Source: Catenulispora pinistramenti
Lineage (GTDB): Bacteria > Actinomycetota > Actinomycetes > Streptomycetales > Catenulisporaceae
Direction of reading: 5' to 3'
Length of the DNA: 64,000 nt
Assembly: GCF_018274385.1 (NCBI RefSeq)
Contig: NZ_JAAFYZ010000019.1
Coordinates: 1-64,000, forward strand
Position 1 is the stretch's first letter; the number at the start of each line of letters is the position of its first letter. The notes under the pieces are model-generated. The model was not told where the DNA came from. It was given only the letters and a program-made list of their open reading frames with translations, and did no database searches. Positions 26,394 to 34,766 of the stretch are shown in pieces. The position numbers were made by a program, and so were the translations under genes.

Positions 26394-27380
26394 GTGTCCA
26401 CGACCACAGACCGCGACGCCGTCGCCGAGCAGCTCGAACCCTTCCGCCGCGAGCTGACCGCCTACTGCTACCGGATGCTGGGCTCCGCGTTCGAGGCTGA
26501 GGACGCGGTGCAGGAGACGCTGCTGCGGGCCTGGTCGAAGTTCGACGGGTTCCAGGGGCGCTCGCAGCTGCGGACCTGGCTGTACCGGATCGCGACCAAC
26601 GTGTGCCTGGACATGGGGCCGGCGGCGCAGCGGCGGGCCCGGCCGATGGACTTGTTCTCACCGGGATCGGCGACCGCGCCGAACATGGCGCAGCTGGAGG
26701 AGAACGTCTGGGTGGGGCCGATCCCGGACGAGCGGGTGCTCAGCGGGGATCCGGCGGAGGTCGCGGTCGGGCGGGAGAGCATCCGGCTGGCGTTCGTCGC
26801 CGCGTTGCAGCAGCTGGCGCCGCGGCAGCGGGCGGTGCTGATCCTGCGCGAGGTGCTGGCGTGGTCGGCCGCCGAGACCGCCGAGCTGCTGGACTCCTCG
26901 GTGGCCTCGGTCAACAGCGCGTTGCAGCGGGCCCGGGCCACACTGGCCGACGGCGGCACGGCCGGGGACACCGCCAAGCCGCTCGACGAGGAGCAACGCG
27001 AGTTCCTGGCCAAGTACGTGAAGGCCTTCGAGGCCTTCGACATCGACGGTCTGACCGAGCTGCTGCGGGCCGACGTCACCTTGAACATGCCGCCCTACCA
27101 GCTCTGGCTGCAGGGCATCGAGGAGCTGCGCACCTGGTGGGCGGGCCCCGGCAGCGGCTGCCGCGGTTCGCGGCTGCTGCCGGTCGAGGCCAACGGGACG
27201 CCGGCGTTCGCGCAGTACCGGCCGGCCGAGGACGGTGACGGCTTCACGCCGTGGGCGATCATCGTCCTGGAGATCCGGGACGGCGGACTGGCCGGGATCG
27301 GCAGTTACCTGGACACCGACCGATTGTTCCCGCTGTTCGGGGTGCCCGCGCGGCTCCGGGCCGACGGTAGCCCGGCCTGA
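26394..27380 (+). CDS. ECF sigma factor with SnoaL-like C-terminal domain (SigG/SigX5-like)
   Basis: A 328-aa extracytoplasmic-function sigma factor. Region 2 runs from about 15 to 75 (YRMLGSAFEAEDAVQETLLR, TWLYRIATNVCLD). Region 4 is near 140-190 (LQQLAPRQRAVLILREVLAW, then SSVASVNSALQRAR). A SnoaL/NTF2-like tail follows (YVKAFEAFDIDGLTELL, LNMPPYQLWLQG). In such sigma factors the tail modulates activity in place of a separate anti-sigma factor, and no anti-sigma gene is adjacent. The stop lies 2 bp from the convergent STAS gene. Confidence 0.9.
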   Translation: MSTTTDRDAVAEQLEPFRRELTAYCYRMLGSAFEAEDAVQETLLRAWSKFDGFQGRSQLRTWLYRIATNVCLDMGPAAQRRARPMDLFSPGSATAPNMAQLEENVWVGPIPDERVLSGDPAEVAVGRESIRLAFVAALQQLAPRQRAVLILREVLAWSAAETAELLDSSVASVNSALQRARATLADGGTAGDTAKPLDEEQREFLAKYVKAFEAFDIDGLTELLRADVTLNMPPYQLWLQGIEELRTWWAGPGSGCRGSRLLPVEANGTPAFAQYRPAEDGDGFTPWAIIVLEIRDGGLAGIGSYLDTDRLFPLFGVPARLRADGSPA

Positions 27381-27382
27381 CC

Positions 27383-27676
27383 TCAGCCCCCGGGCTTCGG
27401 CAGTAGCTCCACCGGTAACCCCTCCGCCCCCGGATCCGATAACCCCTCCGGCTCCGGGGCGTCGTCGGGCCCGCCCTCCGAAGACCCGCCGTCCATCAGG
27501 AACACCTCCTCGAGCCCGGTCACCGCCAGCAGCAGCCGCAGCCGCTCCCCGACCCCGGTGAGCACCAGCTCGTTTCCCCGCCGCCGGGCGTCGAGCCGCC
27601 GCCGCGCCAGCCGCTCCAGGTCCGCCCTGGTCGGCCGCTCGATCGACGACACGTCGTACCGCTCAATGCGCCTCAC
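27383..27676 (-). CDS. Small STAS-domain-like protein
   Basis: A 97-aa protein (GTG start). The middle (residues about 20-62, TRADLERLARRRLDARRRGN, then GVGERLRLLLAVTGLEEVF) matches the short STAS proteins common in actinobacteria, which resemble anti-anti-sigma factors or MlaB. The conserved phospho-Ser position of classical SpoIIAA is not evident. The acidic Gly/Pro-rich tail is unconserved. Its convergent position next to an ECF sigma gene is suggestive but does not prove a link. Confidence 0.65.
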   Translation of the reverse strand: MRRIERYDVSSIERPTRADLERLARRRLDARRRGNELVLTGVGERLRLLLAVTGLEEVFLMDGGSSEGGPDDAPEPEGLSDPGAEGLPVELLPKPGG

Positions 27677-27808
27677 GCCATTAAAGACCGGCTCCGCGGC
27701 GCCGATTCATCGTTCGTGCGCGAAATTCCGAGCCGGAGCGATGAGTTCCGCCCCGCGCCGTCGTCTGACCCGGTGAAGCGACCGACGATCCCCCGAGGAG
27801 TCACCATC

Positions 27809-28375
27809 ATGCGCACCATCACCGCGGGCCTGTTCTCCGCCGCCGACGGCGTCGTGGCCGAACCGCAGGACTGGCACTTTCCCTACTTCAACGACGAGCT
27901 CGGCGTGGCTGTGATGGAGCAGCTCGGCGCCGCCAAGACCGTGCTGTTCGGCCGCACCACCTACGAGGGCTTCGCCGCCGCCTGGCCGGCCCGCGAGGCG
28001 GCCGGCCAGGACCTGGAGATGGCCAAGGCCCTCGGCGACGCGCGCAAGATCGTCGTCTCGCACCAGAAGCTGGACCTCACCTGGCGCAACTCCGAGCAGG
28101 TGGAGGGCGACCTGCTGGACTTCGTCCGCGAGCTCAAGGCCGGCGACGGCGGCCCGATCGGGGTGTCCGGCTCGGTCTCGGTGGTGCGGCAGCTGCTGCG
28201 CGCGGGCCTGCTGGACGAGCTGCACCTGTTCGTCCACCCGATCGCCCTCGGCCAGGGCCTGCGGATCTGGCAGGACGACCTGGCCGAGCCGATCAAGCTG
28301 CGGCTGATCAAGTGCGACGTGTTCAAGACCGGCACGCTGCACGTCGTCTACGGTCCGGCCGAGGACGCCGCGTAG
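27809..28375 (+). CDS. RibD C-terminal / DHFR-fold reductase family protein
   Basis: A 188-aa protein of the dihydrofolate-reductase-like RibD_C family. ITAGLFSAADGVVAEP at the N-terminus, KTVLFGRTTYEGFAAAWP, and the NADPH-site-like GPIGVSGSVSVVRQLL and LDELHLFVHPIALGQGLRI are typical. These actinobacterial proteins are predicted NAD(P)H-dependent reductases with unknown substrates and are not true FolA. ATG 27809 has GAGGAG 8 nt upstream; the frame is open from 27716. Confidence 0.88.
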   Translation: MRTITAGLFSAADGVVAEPQDWHFPYFNDELGVAVMEQLGAAKTVLFGRTTYEGFAAAWPAREAAGQDLEMAKALGDARKIVVSHQKLDLTWRNSEQVEGDLLDFVRELKAGDGGPIGVSGSVSVVRQLLRAGLLDELHLFVHPIALGQGLRIWQDDLAEPIKLRLIKCDVFKTGTLHVVYGPAEDAA

Positions 28376-28383
28376 CAGTAGGC

Positions 28384-28413
28384 CGATCAGTAGCGATCAG
28401 TGTCGATCAGTAG
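28384..28413. repeat. Three 10-bp tandem repeats, CGATCAGTAG-type
   Basis: CGATCAGT occurs at 28384, 28394 and 28404, exactly 10 bp apart. The array sits between the convergent reductase and membrane-protein genes and includes the latter's stop codon. Confidence 0.7.
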
Positions 28414-29243
28414 GGCCGCGCGCCGCCGTAGGGGTCACGCTCCTGCGGCGGCGCGTTGGTCTCCGTCGCCGCGTTCGCCGATTCGTAGCCGCTGTAGCCC
28501 GGGGTGGGATCGCCCGACGAGTACGGCGACGTCGGGCTGAACGAGTAGTCCTCGCTCGCGCTCTCCGGGTCCGGCGAGCCCGGCGAGGCGGACGACGACG
28601 ACACCGAGGACGGCGAGTAGTCCGAGTAGTCCATCGCCGGGGACGGGTACTCCCGCGTCGCCCTCTCCTCCTGCGCACCACCCTCGGTGGACCCGTACAC
28701 CAGCACCGCCACGAACCCGACCAGCCAGCCGGCGAACAGCCCGAACGCCAGCCCCAGCGCGATCAGCGCGTAGTAGATGTCGCCGCGCCCGAACCGCGCG
28801 TTCGCGGGATCGTCGGCGAGTCCGGCGGCGACCCTGAGTCCGGCGATGGCCGACCCGGCGATCAGCGCGATCGAAGCGGCCAGCCCGGTGACGAACCAGC
28901 TGCCGAGGAACAGCGACCAGCGTCCGCGCTCGGCGCCCACGCCCCGGCAGACCAGCATCAGCAACAGGAAGGTGAGCACCACCGCGATCACGGGTTCGGC
29001 CAGCATGCCGTAGAAGAGCCGGCTGGGCTCGCCGCTCTCCTTGGTGGCCCGCCACGCCAGCGCGCTCAGGCCCCTGACGGGACCGGCGATCCAGCTGTGC
29101 GCCGCGTTGCCGTTCTCAGCGGACCGGCCGTTCCGCCAGTGCTGGGTCCACTGGTTGTCGAAGGCGGCCAGCAGCGCCAAGAGCACCAGTGCCGCGAACC
29201 CCGCTATAGCCGCCCCGCGTCGCGCGGAGATGTTTTGAGCCAT
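28407..29243 (-). CDS. Membrane protein with Ser/Pro/Tyr-rich tail, unrecognised
   Basis: A 278-aa protein with one N-terminal TM (residues about 11-28), a short extracytoplasmic loop, then three hydrophobic segments between about 80 and 185. The last 85 residues are hydrophilic and rich in Ser, Pro, Tyr and Glu, probably disordered and cytoplasmic. No family recognised. It is divergent from the thioesterase gene and convergent with the reductase gene; its stop lies in a 10-bp repeat array. Confidence 0.75.
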   Translation of the reverse strand: MAQNISARRGAAIAGFAALVLLALLAAFDNQWTQHWRNGRSAENGNAAHSWIAGPVRGLSALAWRATKESGEPSRLFYGMLAEPVIAVVLTFLLLMLVCRGVGAERGRWSLFLGSWFVTGLAASIALIAGSAIAGLRVAAGLADDPANARFGRGDIYYALIALGLAFGLFAGWLVGFVAVLVYGSTEGGAQEERATREYPSPAMDYSDYSPSSVSSSSASPGSPDPESASEDYSFSPTSPYSSGDPTPGYSGYESANAATETNAPPQERDPYGGARPY

Positions 29244-29386
29244 CAGACGCCCCCTGTCCTGTGTCCGCTCCCTGACATCTTGGCGCCGGGAGCGCGGCGA
29301 GGATAGCCCTTACCCCGGCGTGACCGGCGCTATCGTCTCCAGCGGATCGGATCGATGCCCGGATCGAGGCACGTCCCGGGACGATC

Positions 29387-29392
29387 TACGCT
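29387..29392 (+). promoter_or_regulatory. -10 hexamer for leaderless thioesterase gene
   Basis: TACGCT, six bases (GAAGGG), then GTG at 29399. It is identical in sequence and spacing to the element ahead of the histidine kinase gene at 24279. Confidence 0.5.
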
Positions 29393-29398
29393 GAAGGG

Positions 29399-29971
29399 GT
29401 GACCGATGACGCCCCCCGTACCGCCGGCGGCCCCGCGCCCCGCACCACCGCCGCCTCGCGCACCATGCTGTCCCACATCATGGGCCCCACCGAGGTGAAC
29501 CTGCTCGGCACCGTGCACGGCGGCGTGGTCATGAAGTTCGTCGACGACGTCGCCGGGGCGGTGGCCGGCCGGCACTCCGGCGGCCCGGCGGTCACCGCCG
29601 CGATGGACGAGATGCAGTTCCTGAACCCGGTACGGGTCGGCGACCTGGTCCACGCCTACGCCCAGGTGAACTGGGTGGGCGCCACCTCGATGGAGGTCGG
29701 CGTGCGGGTGATGGCCGAGCCCTGGAACGAGGCCGGCACCGCCCCGCGCCACGTGGCCAGCGCCTACCTGGTGTTCGTCGCCGTCGACGACAAGGGCCAG
29801 CCGCGTTCGGTGCCGCCGCTGGTGCTGGAGACCGATCTGGACCGCCGCCGGCACGGCGAGGCCGAGATCCGCCGCAGCCACCGGCTGGCCCGCCGGCGCG
29901 CCATCCAGGCGGCCCGGGCCGGGGCGGTGGAGGGCGCCGAGGTATCGGTACCGGCGGAGGCCGGGCAATGA
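29399..29971 (+). CDS. Acyl-CoA thioesterase (hotdog fold)
   Basis: A 190-aa hotdog-fold protein of the YciA/BACH acyl-CoA hydrolase family. Conserved features are MGPTEVNLLGTVHGGVVMKF near 28-47 (with the catalytic-region Asn and His-Gly-Gly), DEMQFLNPVRVGDLV, and VASAYLVFVAVDDKGQPRSV near the C-terminus. It probably hydrolyses medium- or long-chain acyl-CoAs in the cytoplasm. The start GTG follows a TACGCT -10 at leaderless spacing. Its stop overlaps the ACT-like gene (ATGA). Confidence 0.88.
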   Translation: MTDDAPRTAGGPAPRTTAASRTMLSHIMGPTEVNLLGTVHGGVVMKFVDDVAGAVAGRHSGGPAVTAAMDEMQFLNPVRVGDLVHAYAQVNWVGATSMEVGVRVMAEPWNEAGTAPRHVASAYLVFVAVDDKGQPRSVPPLVLETDLDRRRHGEAEIRRSHRLARRRAIQAARAGAVEGAEVSVPAEAGQ

Positions 29972-30348
29972 CCGCCGGCGGCTCCCGGGCCCAGCGGCTG
30001 CGCCTGGTCCCCGGGCGCTTCGTGGTCGAGCACCTGCCGGCCGCGGTCGCCCCGCCGAGCGGCTGGATCGCGCAGGTCCGCGCGCCCGAGGGGCTGACGG
30101 TGGTCCGCGAGGTGGTCGGGCCCGAGCCGGCCGGCGTCGATCTGTGGCGCGCGCTCTACGGCGGCGACTCCGCGCACGGCCTTGACCTGCCCGGCATGCT
30201 CGCCGCGCTGCTGGAACCGCTGGCCGCCGCCGCGGTCCCGGTGTTCGTCGCCTCCACCTATCACGCCGACCTGGTCCTGGTCCCCGAACCCGCCGCCGAG
30301 CGCGCGGTCGAGGCGCTGCGGGCGGCCGGGCACACCGTCGATCGGTGA
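29968..30348 (+). CDS. ACT-like domain protein
   Basis: A 126-aa cytoplasmic protein resembling the ACT_7/CASTOR-type regulatory fold: SGWIAQVRAPEGLTVVREV, LLEPLAAAAVPVFVASTYHA, and DLVLVPEPAAERAVEALRAA as the second beta-alpha-beta unit. Such domains bind amino acids or other small ligands. It is coupled to the thioesterase gene by a 4-nt overlap; the biological link is unclear. Confidence 0.72.
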   Translation: MTAGGSRAQRLRLVPGRFVVEHLPAAVAPPSGWIAQVRAPEGLTVVREVVGPEPAGVDLWRALYGGDSAHGLDLPGMLAALLEPLAAAAVPVFVASTYHADLVLVPEPAAERAVEALRAAGHTVDR

Positions 30349-30360
30349 CCCCGCCGGGTC
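30343..30360 (+). terminator. Short terminator overlapping the ACT-like stop codon
   Basis: GTGACCC, 4-nt loop, GGGTCAC, then TGTTTG. The stop codon lies in the left arm. Confidence 0.55.
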
Positions 30361-30411
30361 ACTGTTTGATCGCGGTCCGCGCATCCGCCGGAAGGCAACA
30401 GATCCTGCCGG

Positions 30412-30417
30412 TAACCT
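30412..30417 (+). promoter_or_regulatory. -10 hexamer before the first glycosyltransferase
   Basis: TAACCT, then 8 nt, then ATG at 30426 with no SD. This fits a leaderless or nearly leaderless mRNA at the left edge of the glycan locus. Confidence 0.42.
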
Positions 30418-30425
30418 GACCGACG

Positions 30426-31484
30426 ATGAACGTCTCAGAACCCTCCGCGGCATCGCTTGAGGAGCACAAGACCACCTGGCCCCCGGTCTCGGTGATCATG
30501 CCGGTCCTCAACGAGGAGCGCCACCTCGCCTTCGCGGTCAACGGCGTCCTGGCCCAGGGCTACCCCGGCGAGCTGGAGCTGATCCTGGCGATCGGCCCGA
30601 GCACCGACCGCACCCAGGCGATCGCCGACGAGCTGTCGGCCGCCGACCCGCGGGTGCGCAGTGTGCCGAACCCCACCGGCCGCACCCCGGCCGCCCTGAA
30701 CGCGGCGCTGGGCGAGGTGAAACACGGCATCGTGGTCCGGGTCGACGGCCACGGCGAACTGGTCCCCGGCTACATCGCCACCGCCGTCCGGCTGCTGGAG
30801 CAGACCGGCGCGGCCAACGTCGGCGGCGTCATGCGGGCCGAGGGCGTCACCGGCTTCGAGCAGGCCGTGGCCCGGGCCATGACCAGCAAGCTGGGCGTCG
30901 GCAACGCGCCCAACCACACCGGCGGCGAGGGCGGCCCGGCGGACACCGTCTACCTCGGGGTGTTCCGCCGCGACGTGCTCGACGAACTCGGCGGCTACGA
31001 CGAGCACTTCACCCGGGCCCAGGACTGGGAGCTGAACTACCGGATCCGCGAGTCCGGCGGGCTGATCTGGTTCGACCCGGGCCTGTCGGTGACCTACCGG
31101 CCGCGCCCGACCTTCCGGGCGCTGGCCAAGCAGTACAAGGAGTACGGCCGCTGGCGCCGAGTCGTGATGCGCACCCACGCCGGCACCGCGAACCCGCGCT
31201 ACCTCGCGCCGCCCGGAGCGCTGCTGGCCGTCGCCACCGGCACCGTCGTCGGCCTGGCCGGCCTCACCGGCGGCCCCGGCATAGCGGTGCTCGGTTTCAT
31301 CATCCCCGTCGGCTACTTCGGCGCACTGACCGCCGGCGCGCTGTACGAGTCGCGCGGCCTGCCCTCGGGCGTCCGCGCCCGGCTCCCGCTGGTGCTGGCC
31401 ACCATGCACGGTTCCTGGGCCTACGGTTTCCTCACCTCCCCGGCGCGCCTGGCCAAGGCCACCGGCAAGACCCCGAAGAAGTAG
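30426..31484 (+). CDS. Family 2 glycosyltransferase, ExoA-like, membrane-anchored
   Basis: A 352-aa inverting GT-A enzyme. The nucleotide-binding start is VSVIMPVLNEERHLAFAV; the metal-site region VVRVDGHGELVPGY replaces DxD with VDG; the acceptor motif EHFTRAQDWELNYRIR holds the ED/QDWE catalytic acid. Three hydrophobic helices (about 262-345) anchor the C-terminus. It resembles ExoA-type enzymes of exopolysaccharide synthesis. It is 6 nt upstream of a GT4-type gene, so the two form an operon. Confidence 0.88.
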   Translation: MNVSEPSAASLEEHKTTWPPVSVIMPVLNEERHLAFAVNGVLAQGYPGELELILAIGPSTDRTQAIADELSAADPRVRSVPNPTGRTPAALNAALGEVKHGIVVRVDGHGELVPGYIATAVRLLEQTGAANVGGVMRAEGVTGFEQAVARAMTSKLGVGNAPNHTGGEGGPADTVYLGVFRRDVLDELGGYDEHFTRAQDWELNYRIRESGGLIWFDPGLSVTYRPRPTFRALAKQYKEYGRWRRVVMRTHAGTANPRYLAPPGALLAVATGTVVGLAGLTGGPGIAVLGFIIPVGYFGALTAGALYESRGLPSGVRARLPLVLATMHGSWAYGFLTSPARLAKATGKTPKK

Positions 31485-31490
31485 CCGCGC

Positions 31491-32657
31491 ATGCGCATCC
31501 TGATGCTCGTCATCTCCAACGTCGCCACCGACACCCGGGTGATGCGCGAGGCCGCGGCGCTGGCCGACGCCGGCCACGCGGTCCACGTCGTCGGCAAGGA
31601 CGTCTCGACCGGCTACGAACCGCCGGCCGGGGTCACGGTGTCCAGCGTCGGCGCCGGCTCGGCGTTCCGCAAGCAGGGCGCCGAATCGCTGGGCGCGCGG
31701 CGCAAACTCCCGCCGCACCTGCGCACCGCGCGCTGGCTGCTGCTGCCACAGCACCGCAACTCGGCGTTCGCCTCGTGGCGGGCCAAGGCCAAACAGCTGG
31801 CCGGGAAGCAGGAGTTCGACATCGTGCACGCGCACGATTTCAACACCCTGCCACTGGGCGTGGAACTGGCGCAGGACAAGCGTGTCCCGCTCGTCTACGA
31901 CACCCACGAGCTCTGGCAGGGCCGGCCGCGGGTCGGCCGCCCGACGCCGTTCCAGAAGCGCCGGGAAGCCAAGCAGGAACAGGCCTGGGGCGCCCGCGCA
32001 GCCGCCGTCATCACCGTCGGCGAGGGCGTGGCCGAGGCGCTGCGCACGGCTTACGGCTGGCGCCACGTCGAGGTCGTCCGCAACACCTTCCCGCTGCCCG
32101 AGGGCGGCCCGGTCGATCCGCCCAAGGGTGTGTCAGGGGCCGTATACGCGGGCCGCATCGCGCCGTTCCGCGAGCTGGAGGCGATCGCCGGGGCCTCGGA
32201 ACTGGTGAAGCCGCTGCGCATCGTCATCGCCGGCCCGGCCGACGACACGTATCTGGGCTCCTACGACTCCAAGGCGGCCGAGGTGCTCGGCGCCCGCCCG
32301 GTGGACGAGGTGGACGCGCTCCTGCGCGAGCTGGGCATCTCCCTGGTCACCCACTCCGACAAGTGGCAGAACCACCGCCTGGCGATGCCGAACAAGCTCT
32401 TCCACGCGGTCCGCGCCGGCGTCCCGGTGGTCGGCACCGACGTGCAGGAACTGCGACGCGTGGTCGAGGAGCACAAGCTGGGGGCCCTCTACCGGCCGGG
32501 CGACGCCGAGTCGCTGGCCGAGGCCCTGCGCGAGGTCGCGGACAACTACGCGACCTACGCGGTCAACGTGCGCGCGGCCGCCCCGGCACTGAGCTGGGAG
32601 GCCGATTCCGAGGTCCTGCGCGGGATCTATGAGCGCCTCGCCCCGCGAGGCGATTGA
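31491..32657 (+). CDS. GT-B glycosyltransferase (family 4-like)
   Basis: A 388-aa retaining-type GT-B protein. The N-terminal Rossmann half starts MRILMLVISNVATDTRVMRE and includes DIVHAHDFNTLPLGV and YDTHELWQGRPR. The C-terminal half has AVYAGRIAPFRELEAI and the donor-site stretch PNKLFHAVRAGVPVVGTDV, in which the usual EX7E acid pair is not obvious. It probably adds a sugar to the surface polymer from the cytoplasmic side. Confidence 0.86.
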   Translation: MRILMLVISNVATDTRVMREAAALADAGHAVHVVGKDVSTGYEPPAGVTVSSVGAGSAFRKQGAESLGARRKLPPHLRTARWLLLPQHRNSAFASWRAKAKQLAGKQEFDIVHAHDFNTLPLGVELAQDKRVPLVYDTHELWQGRPRVGRPTPFQKRREAKQEQAWGARAAAVITVGEGVAEALRTAYGWRHVEVVRNTFPLPEGGPVDPPKGVSGAVYAGRIAPFRELEAIAGASELVKPLRIVIAGPADDTYLGSYDSKAAEVLGARPVDEVDALLRELGISLVTHSDKWQNHRLAMPNKLFHAVRAGVPVVGTDVQELRRVVEEHKLGALYRPGDAESLAEALREVADNYATYAVNVRAAAPALSWEADSEVLRGIYERLAPRGD

Positions 32658-32701
32658 TCCGCCGGGTTCAGGACGAGTGGTTCGCGCCCGGGCCGGGGCA
32701 G

Positions 32702-32707
32702 TAGGGT
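32702..32707 (+). promoter_or_regulatory. -10 hexamer for leaderless glycosyltransferase gene
   Basis: TAGGGT, six bases, then GTG at 32714, with no SD. Confidence 0.42.
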
Positions 32708-32713
32708 CGGTCC

Positions 32714-33976
32714 GTGTCGAAGCTCCGCGTCCTCTACGCCCCCCGGGACATCGCCGGCCAGCCGTCCGAGTGGGCCAAGGCGCTGCGCGCGCAAGGCGTG
32801 GACGCGCAGGTGTGGTCGTTCGGTGAACCGGCCTTCGGGCTGCGCCCGGACCGCGAGTGGGACCAGGACCGGCTGCTGGCCGACCCGATGTATCGCTGGC
32901 AGGCGCTGGACGAGGCGGTGCGCTCGTTCGACGTGTTCCACCTGCAGTACGGCCGCGGGCTGCTGGACGCCAGGGAGCCGGTGCTGCCCGAGCTGTGGGA
33001 CCTGCCGCTGCTGCGCTCGCTCGGCAAGCGGGTCTACATGCACTGGCACGGCTCCGACGTCCGCCTGCCCTCGGTCCACGCCGAACGCGAGCCGGACTCG
33101 TACCTGGCCGGCGCGACGGTCGATGAGGACGCCATCCGCGCGCGGGTCTCGGTGGCCCGCCGCTTCTGCGACGCCATGTTCGTCTCCACCGCGGGCCTGC
33201 CGGACTACGTCCCGGACGCCGAGCTGATCCCGCTGGCCCTGGACGTCGCGGCCTGGCGCACCACGCGCGGCGCCGAACCGGCCGTCCCGGTCGTGGTGCA
33301 CATGCCGTCCCGGCGCGCCACCAAGGGCTCGGACCTGGTCGACGCCGCCCTGCGGCCGCTCCACGACGAGGGCGTGATCGGCTACCGCCCGCTGTCCGGC
33401 CTGACCCGCGACCAGGTCAAGGCCGAGTTCGCCACGGCGGACCTGGTGGTCGACTCGCTGACCATCGGCGACCACGGAGTGGTCTCCTGCGAGGCGATGG
33501 CCTCCGGCGCGATCGCGATCGCGCACATCCACGAGCGCGTCCGCGCCCGCGAGGCGATGCCCGGTGCCCCGGTGTCGCAGGTCCCGATCGTCGAGGCCAC
33601 CGGCGCATCGCTGGCCGAAGTGGTCCGCAAGCTGGCGGCCGACCCGGCGGAACGCACGCGGCTGCGCGCCGAGGGCCTGACCTGGGTGACGCAGCGCCAC
33701 GACAGCAAGGTGGTGGCGGCGCAGCTGCTGGCGGCGTACAACCGCCCGCGCGGCCGGGTGGTCAGCGCCTACCCGGAGTGGCCGGAGTCGACCGGCAAGA
33801 AGCGGGTGCGGGAGCTGGAGGCCGAGATCGAGCGGCTGCGGGCCCAGCTGGGCCCGAACGGCGAGCCGCTGCCCGGCCTGACGCGTCGGGACCGCTTGGA
33901 GGAGCGGCCCGGGCTGCATCTGGCGGTGCGCAAGGCCGATCGGGCTTATCGCGGGCTGCGGAAGAAGCTGAAGTAG
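32714..33976 (+). CDS. GT-B glycosyltransferase
   Basis: A 420-aa GT-B protein related to the one at 34767. They share a start of the type LRVLYAPRDIAGQPSEWAKA, a HWHGSDVRLPS motif, a VPVVVHMPSRRATKGSDL motif and DLVVDSLTIGDHGVVSCEAM in the donor-binding half. A short charged coiled coil (KKRVRELEAEIERLRAQLG) lies near the C-terminus. The GTG start lies behind a TAGGGT hexamer at leaderless spacing. The convergent Uma2 gene ends 2 bp from its stop. Confidence 0.84.
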   Translation: MSKLRVLYAPRDIAGQPSEWAKALRAQGVDAQVWSFGEPAFGLRPDREWDQDRLLADPMYRWQALDEAVRSFDVFHLQYGRGLLDAREPVLPELWDLPLLRSLGKRVYMHWHGSDVRLPSVHAEREPDSYLAGATVDEDAIRARVSVARRFCDAMFVSTAGLPDYVPDAELIPLALDVAAWRTTRGAEPAVPVVVHMPSRRATKGSDLVDAALRPLHDEGVIGYRPLSGLTRDQVKAEFATADLVVDSLTIGDHGVVSCEAMASGAIAIAHIHERVRAREAMPGAPVSQVPIVEATGASLAEVVRKLAADPAERTRLRAEGLTWVTQRHDSKVVAAQLLAAYNRPRGRVVSAYPEWPESTGKKRVRELEAEIERLRAQLGPNGEPLPGLTRRDRLEERPGLHLAVRKADRAYRGLRKKLK

Positions 33977-33978
33977 GG

Positions 33979-34530
33979 CTACTCGCCGAGGGCGTAGCGG
34001 GCGATGGCGTCGAGGTCGAGGGGGACGTCGATGTCGGCGACTTTGAGGGTCACCTGGCCGAGATGGGTCACTTCGTCGCCGCGCAGCGGGATCTCGAAGA
34101 GTGCGAGGCGTCGGCCGCTGCACTCGATGCGCCACGAGGGAATGCCGGCATCGCGGTAGAGCGCCGGTTTTACCCGGCGGTCGTTCACTTTGGAACCGGG
34201 CGACATGATCTCGATGGCCAACACCAGGTCGCTCGCCATCGCGGTGCGGTTAGGGGCGAAGTCGGCCGTATTGATGACGAAGACATCAGGGCGGACGACA
34301 GTAGTCTCTTCGAGGGTGACATCGATGTCGGTAAAAACTGGAAACGCGCTCCCCATGCTGTCTTCGAGGATTCGAAACAGGCGGTTCGCTGCTCGGTTGT
34401 GCCAGAACGCTGATGACGGACTCACGGCCAGTGCACCTCCGATGAGTTCCACCTTGAGCTTCTCGTCCACGTCGAGGTCGAAGAACTCTTTGGTGGTAAG
34501 CGGTTCGGAGGCGTGCATGATGGAGTTCAA
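33979..34530 (-). CDS. Uma2-family (DUF820) putative endonuclease
   Basis: A 183-aa PD-(D/E)XK-fold protein: KVELIGGALAVSPSSAFWHN, PDVFVINTADFAPN, and LVLAIEIMSPGSKVNDRRVK with the catalytic E-I-x-S-P-x-x-x-D-x-x-x-K pattern. The family is widespread as isolated copies in actinobacteria and cyanobacteria; its role is unknown. The start is set by a perfect AGGAGG 7 nt before TTG at 34530; an in-frame ATG lies 12 bases downstream, and the frame is open to 34575. Base composition looks less GC-rich than its neighbours, and it interrupts a run of glycosyltransferase genes, so it may be an insertion. Confidence 0.85.
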   Translation of the reverse strand: MNSIMHASEPLTTKEFFDLDVDEKLKVELIGGALAVSPSSAFWHNRAANRLFRILEDSMGSAFPVFTDIDVTLEETTVVRPDVFVINTADFAPNRTAMASDLVLAIEIMSPGSKVNDRRVKPALYRDAGIPSWRIECSGRRLALFEIPLRGDEVTHLGQVTLKVADIDVPLDLDAIARYALGE

Positions 34531-34766
34531 GTCGAAACCTCCTTCGATTCGCCTGCCATCATCCGCCGGACTCATCGGGAATCAGCCCCTCTCTTTTCCT
34601 CTCATTCACCCGTTCAGCCCATCCGGTCCGCTCGAACGAGTACTCACATCATCCCTTACCCCGCCCTCGGACCGGTCGCCCACACCCCACCCGCCTCACC
34701 CGAATCGGCTAACGTGGCGGCACCGGCCGACCGACCGGGTACGCGCCACCAGAAAGCCGCCGAGCC

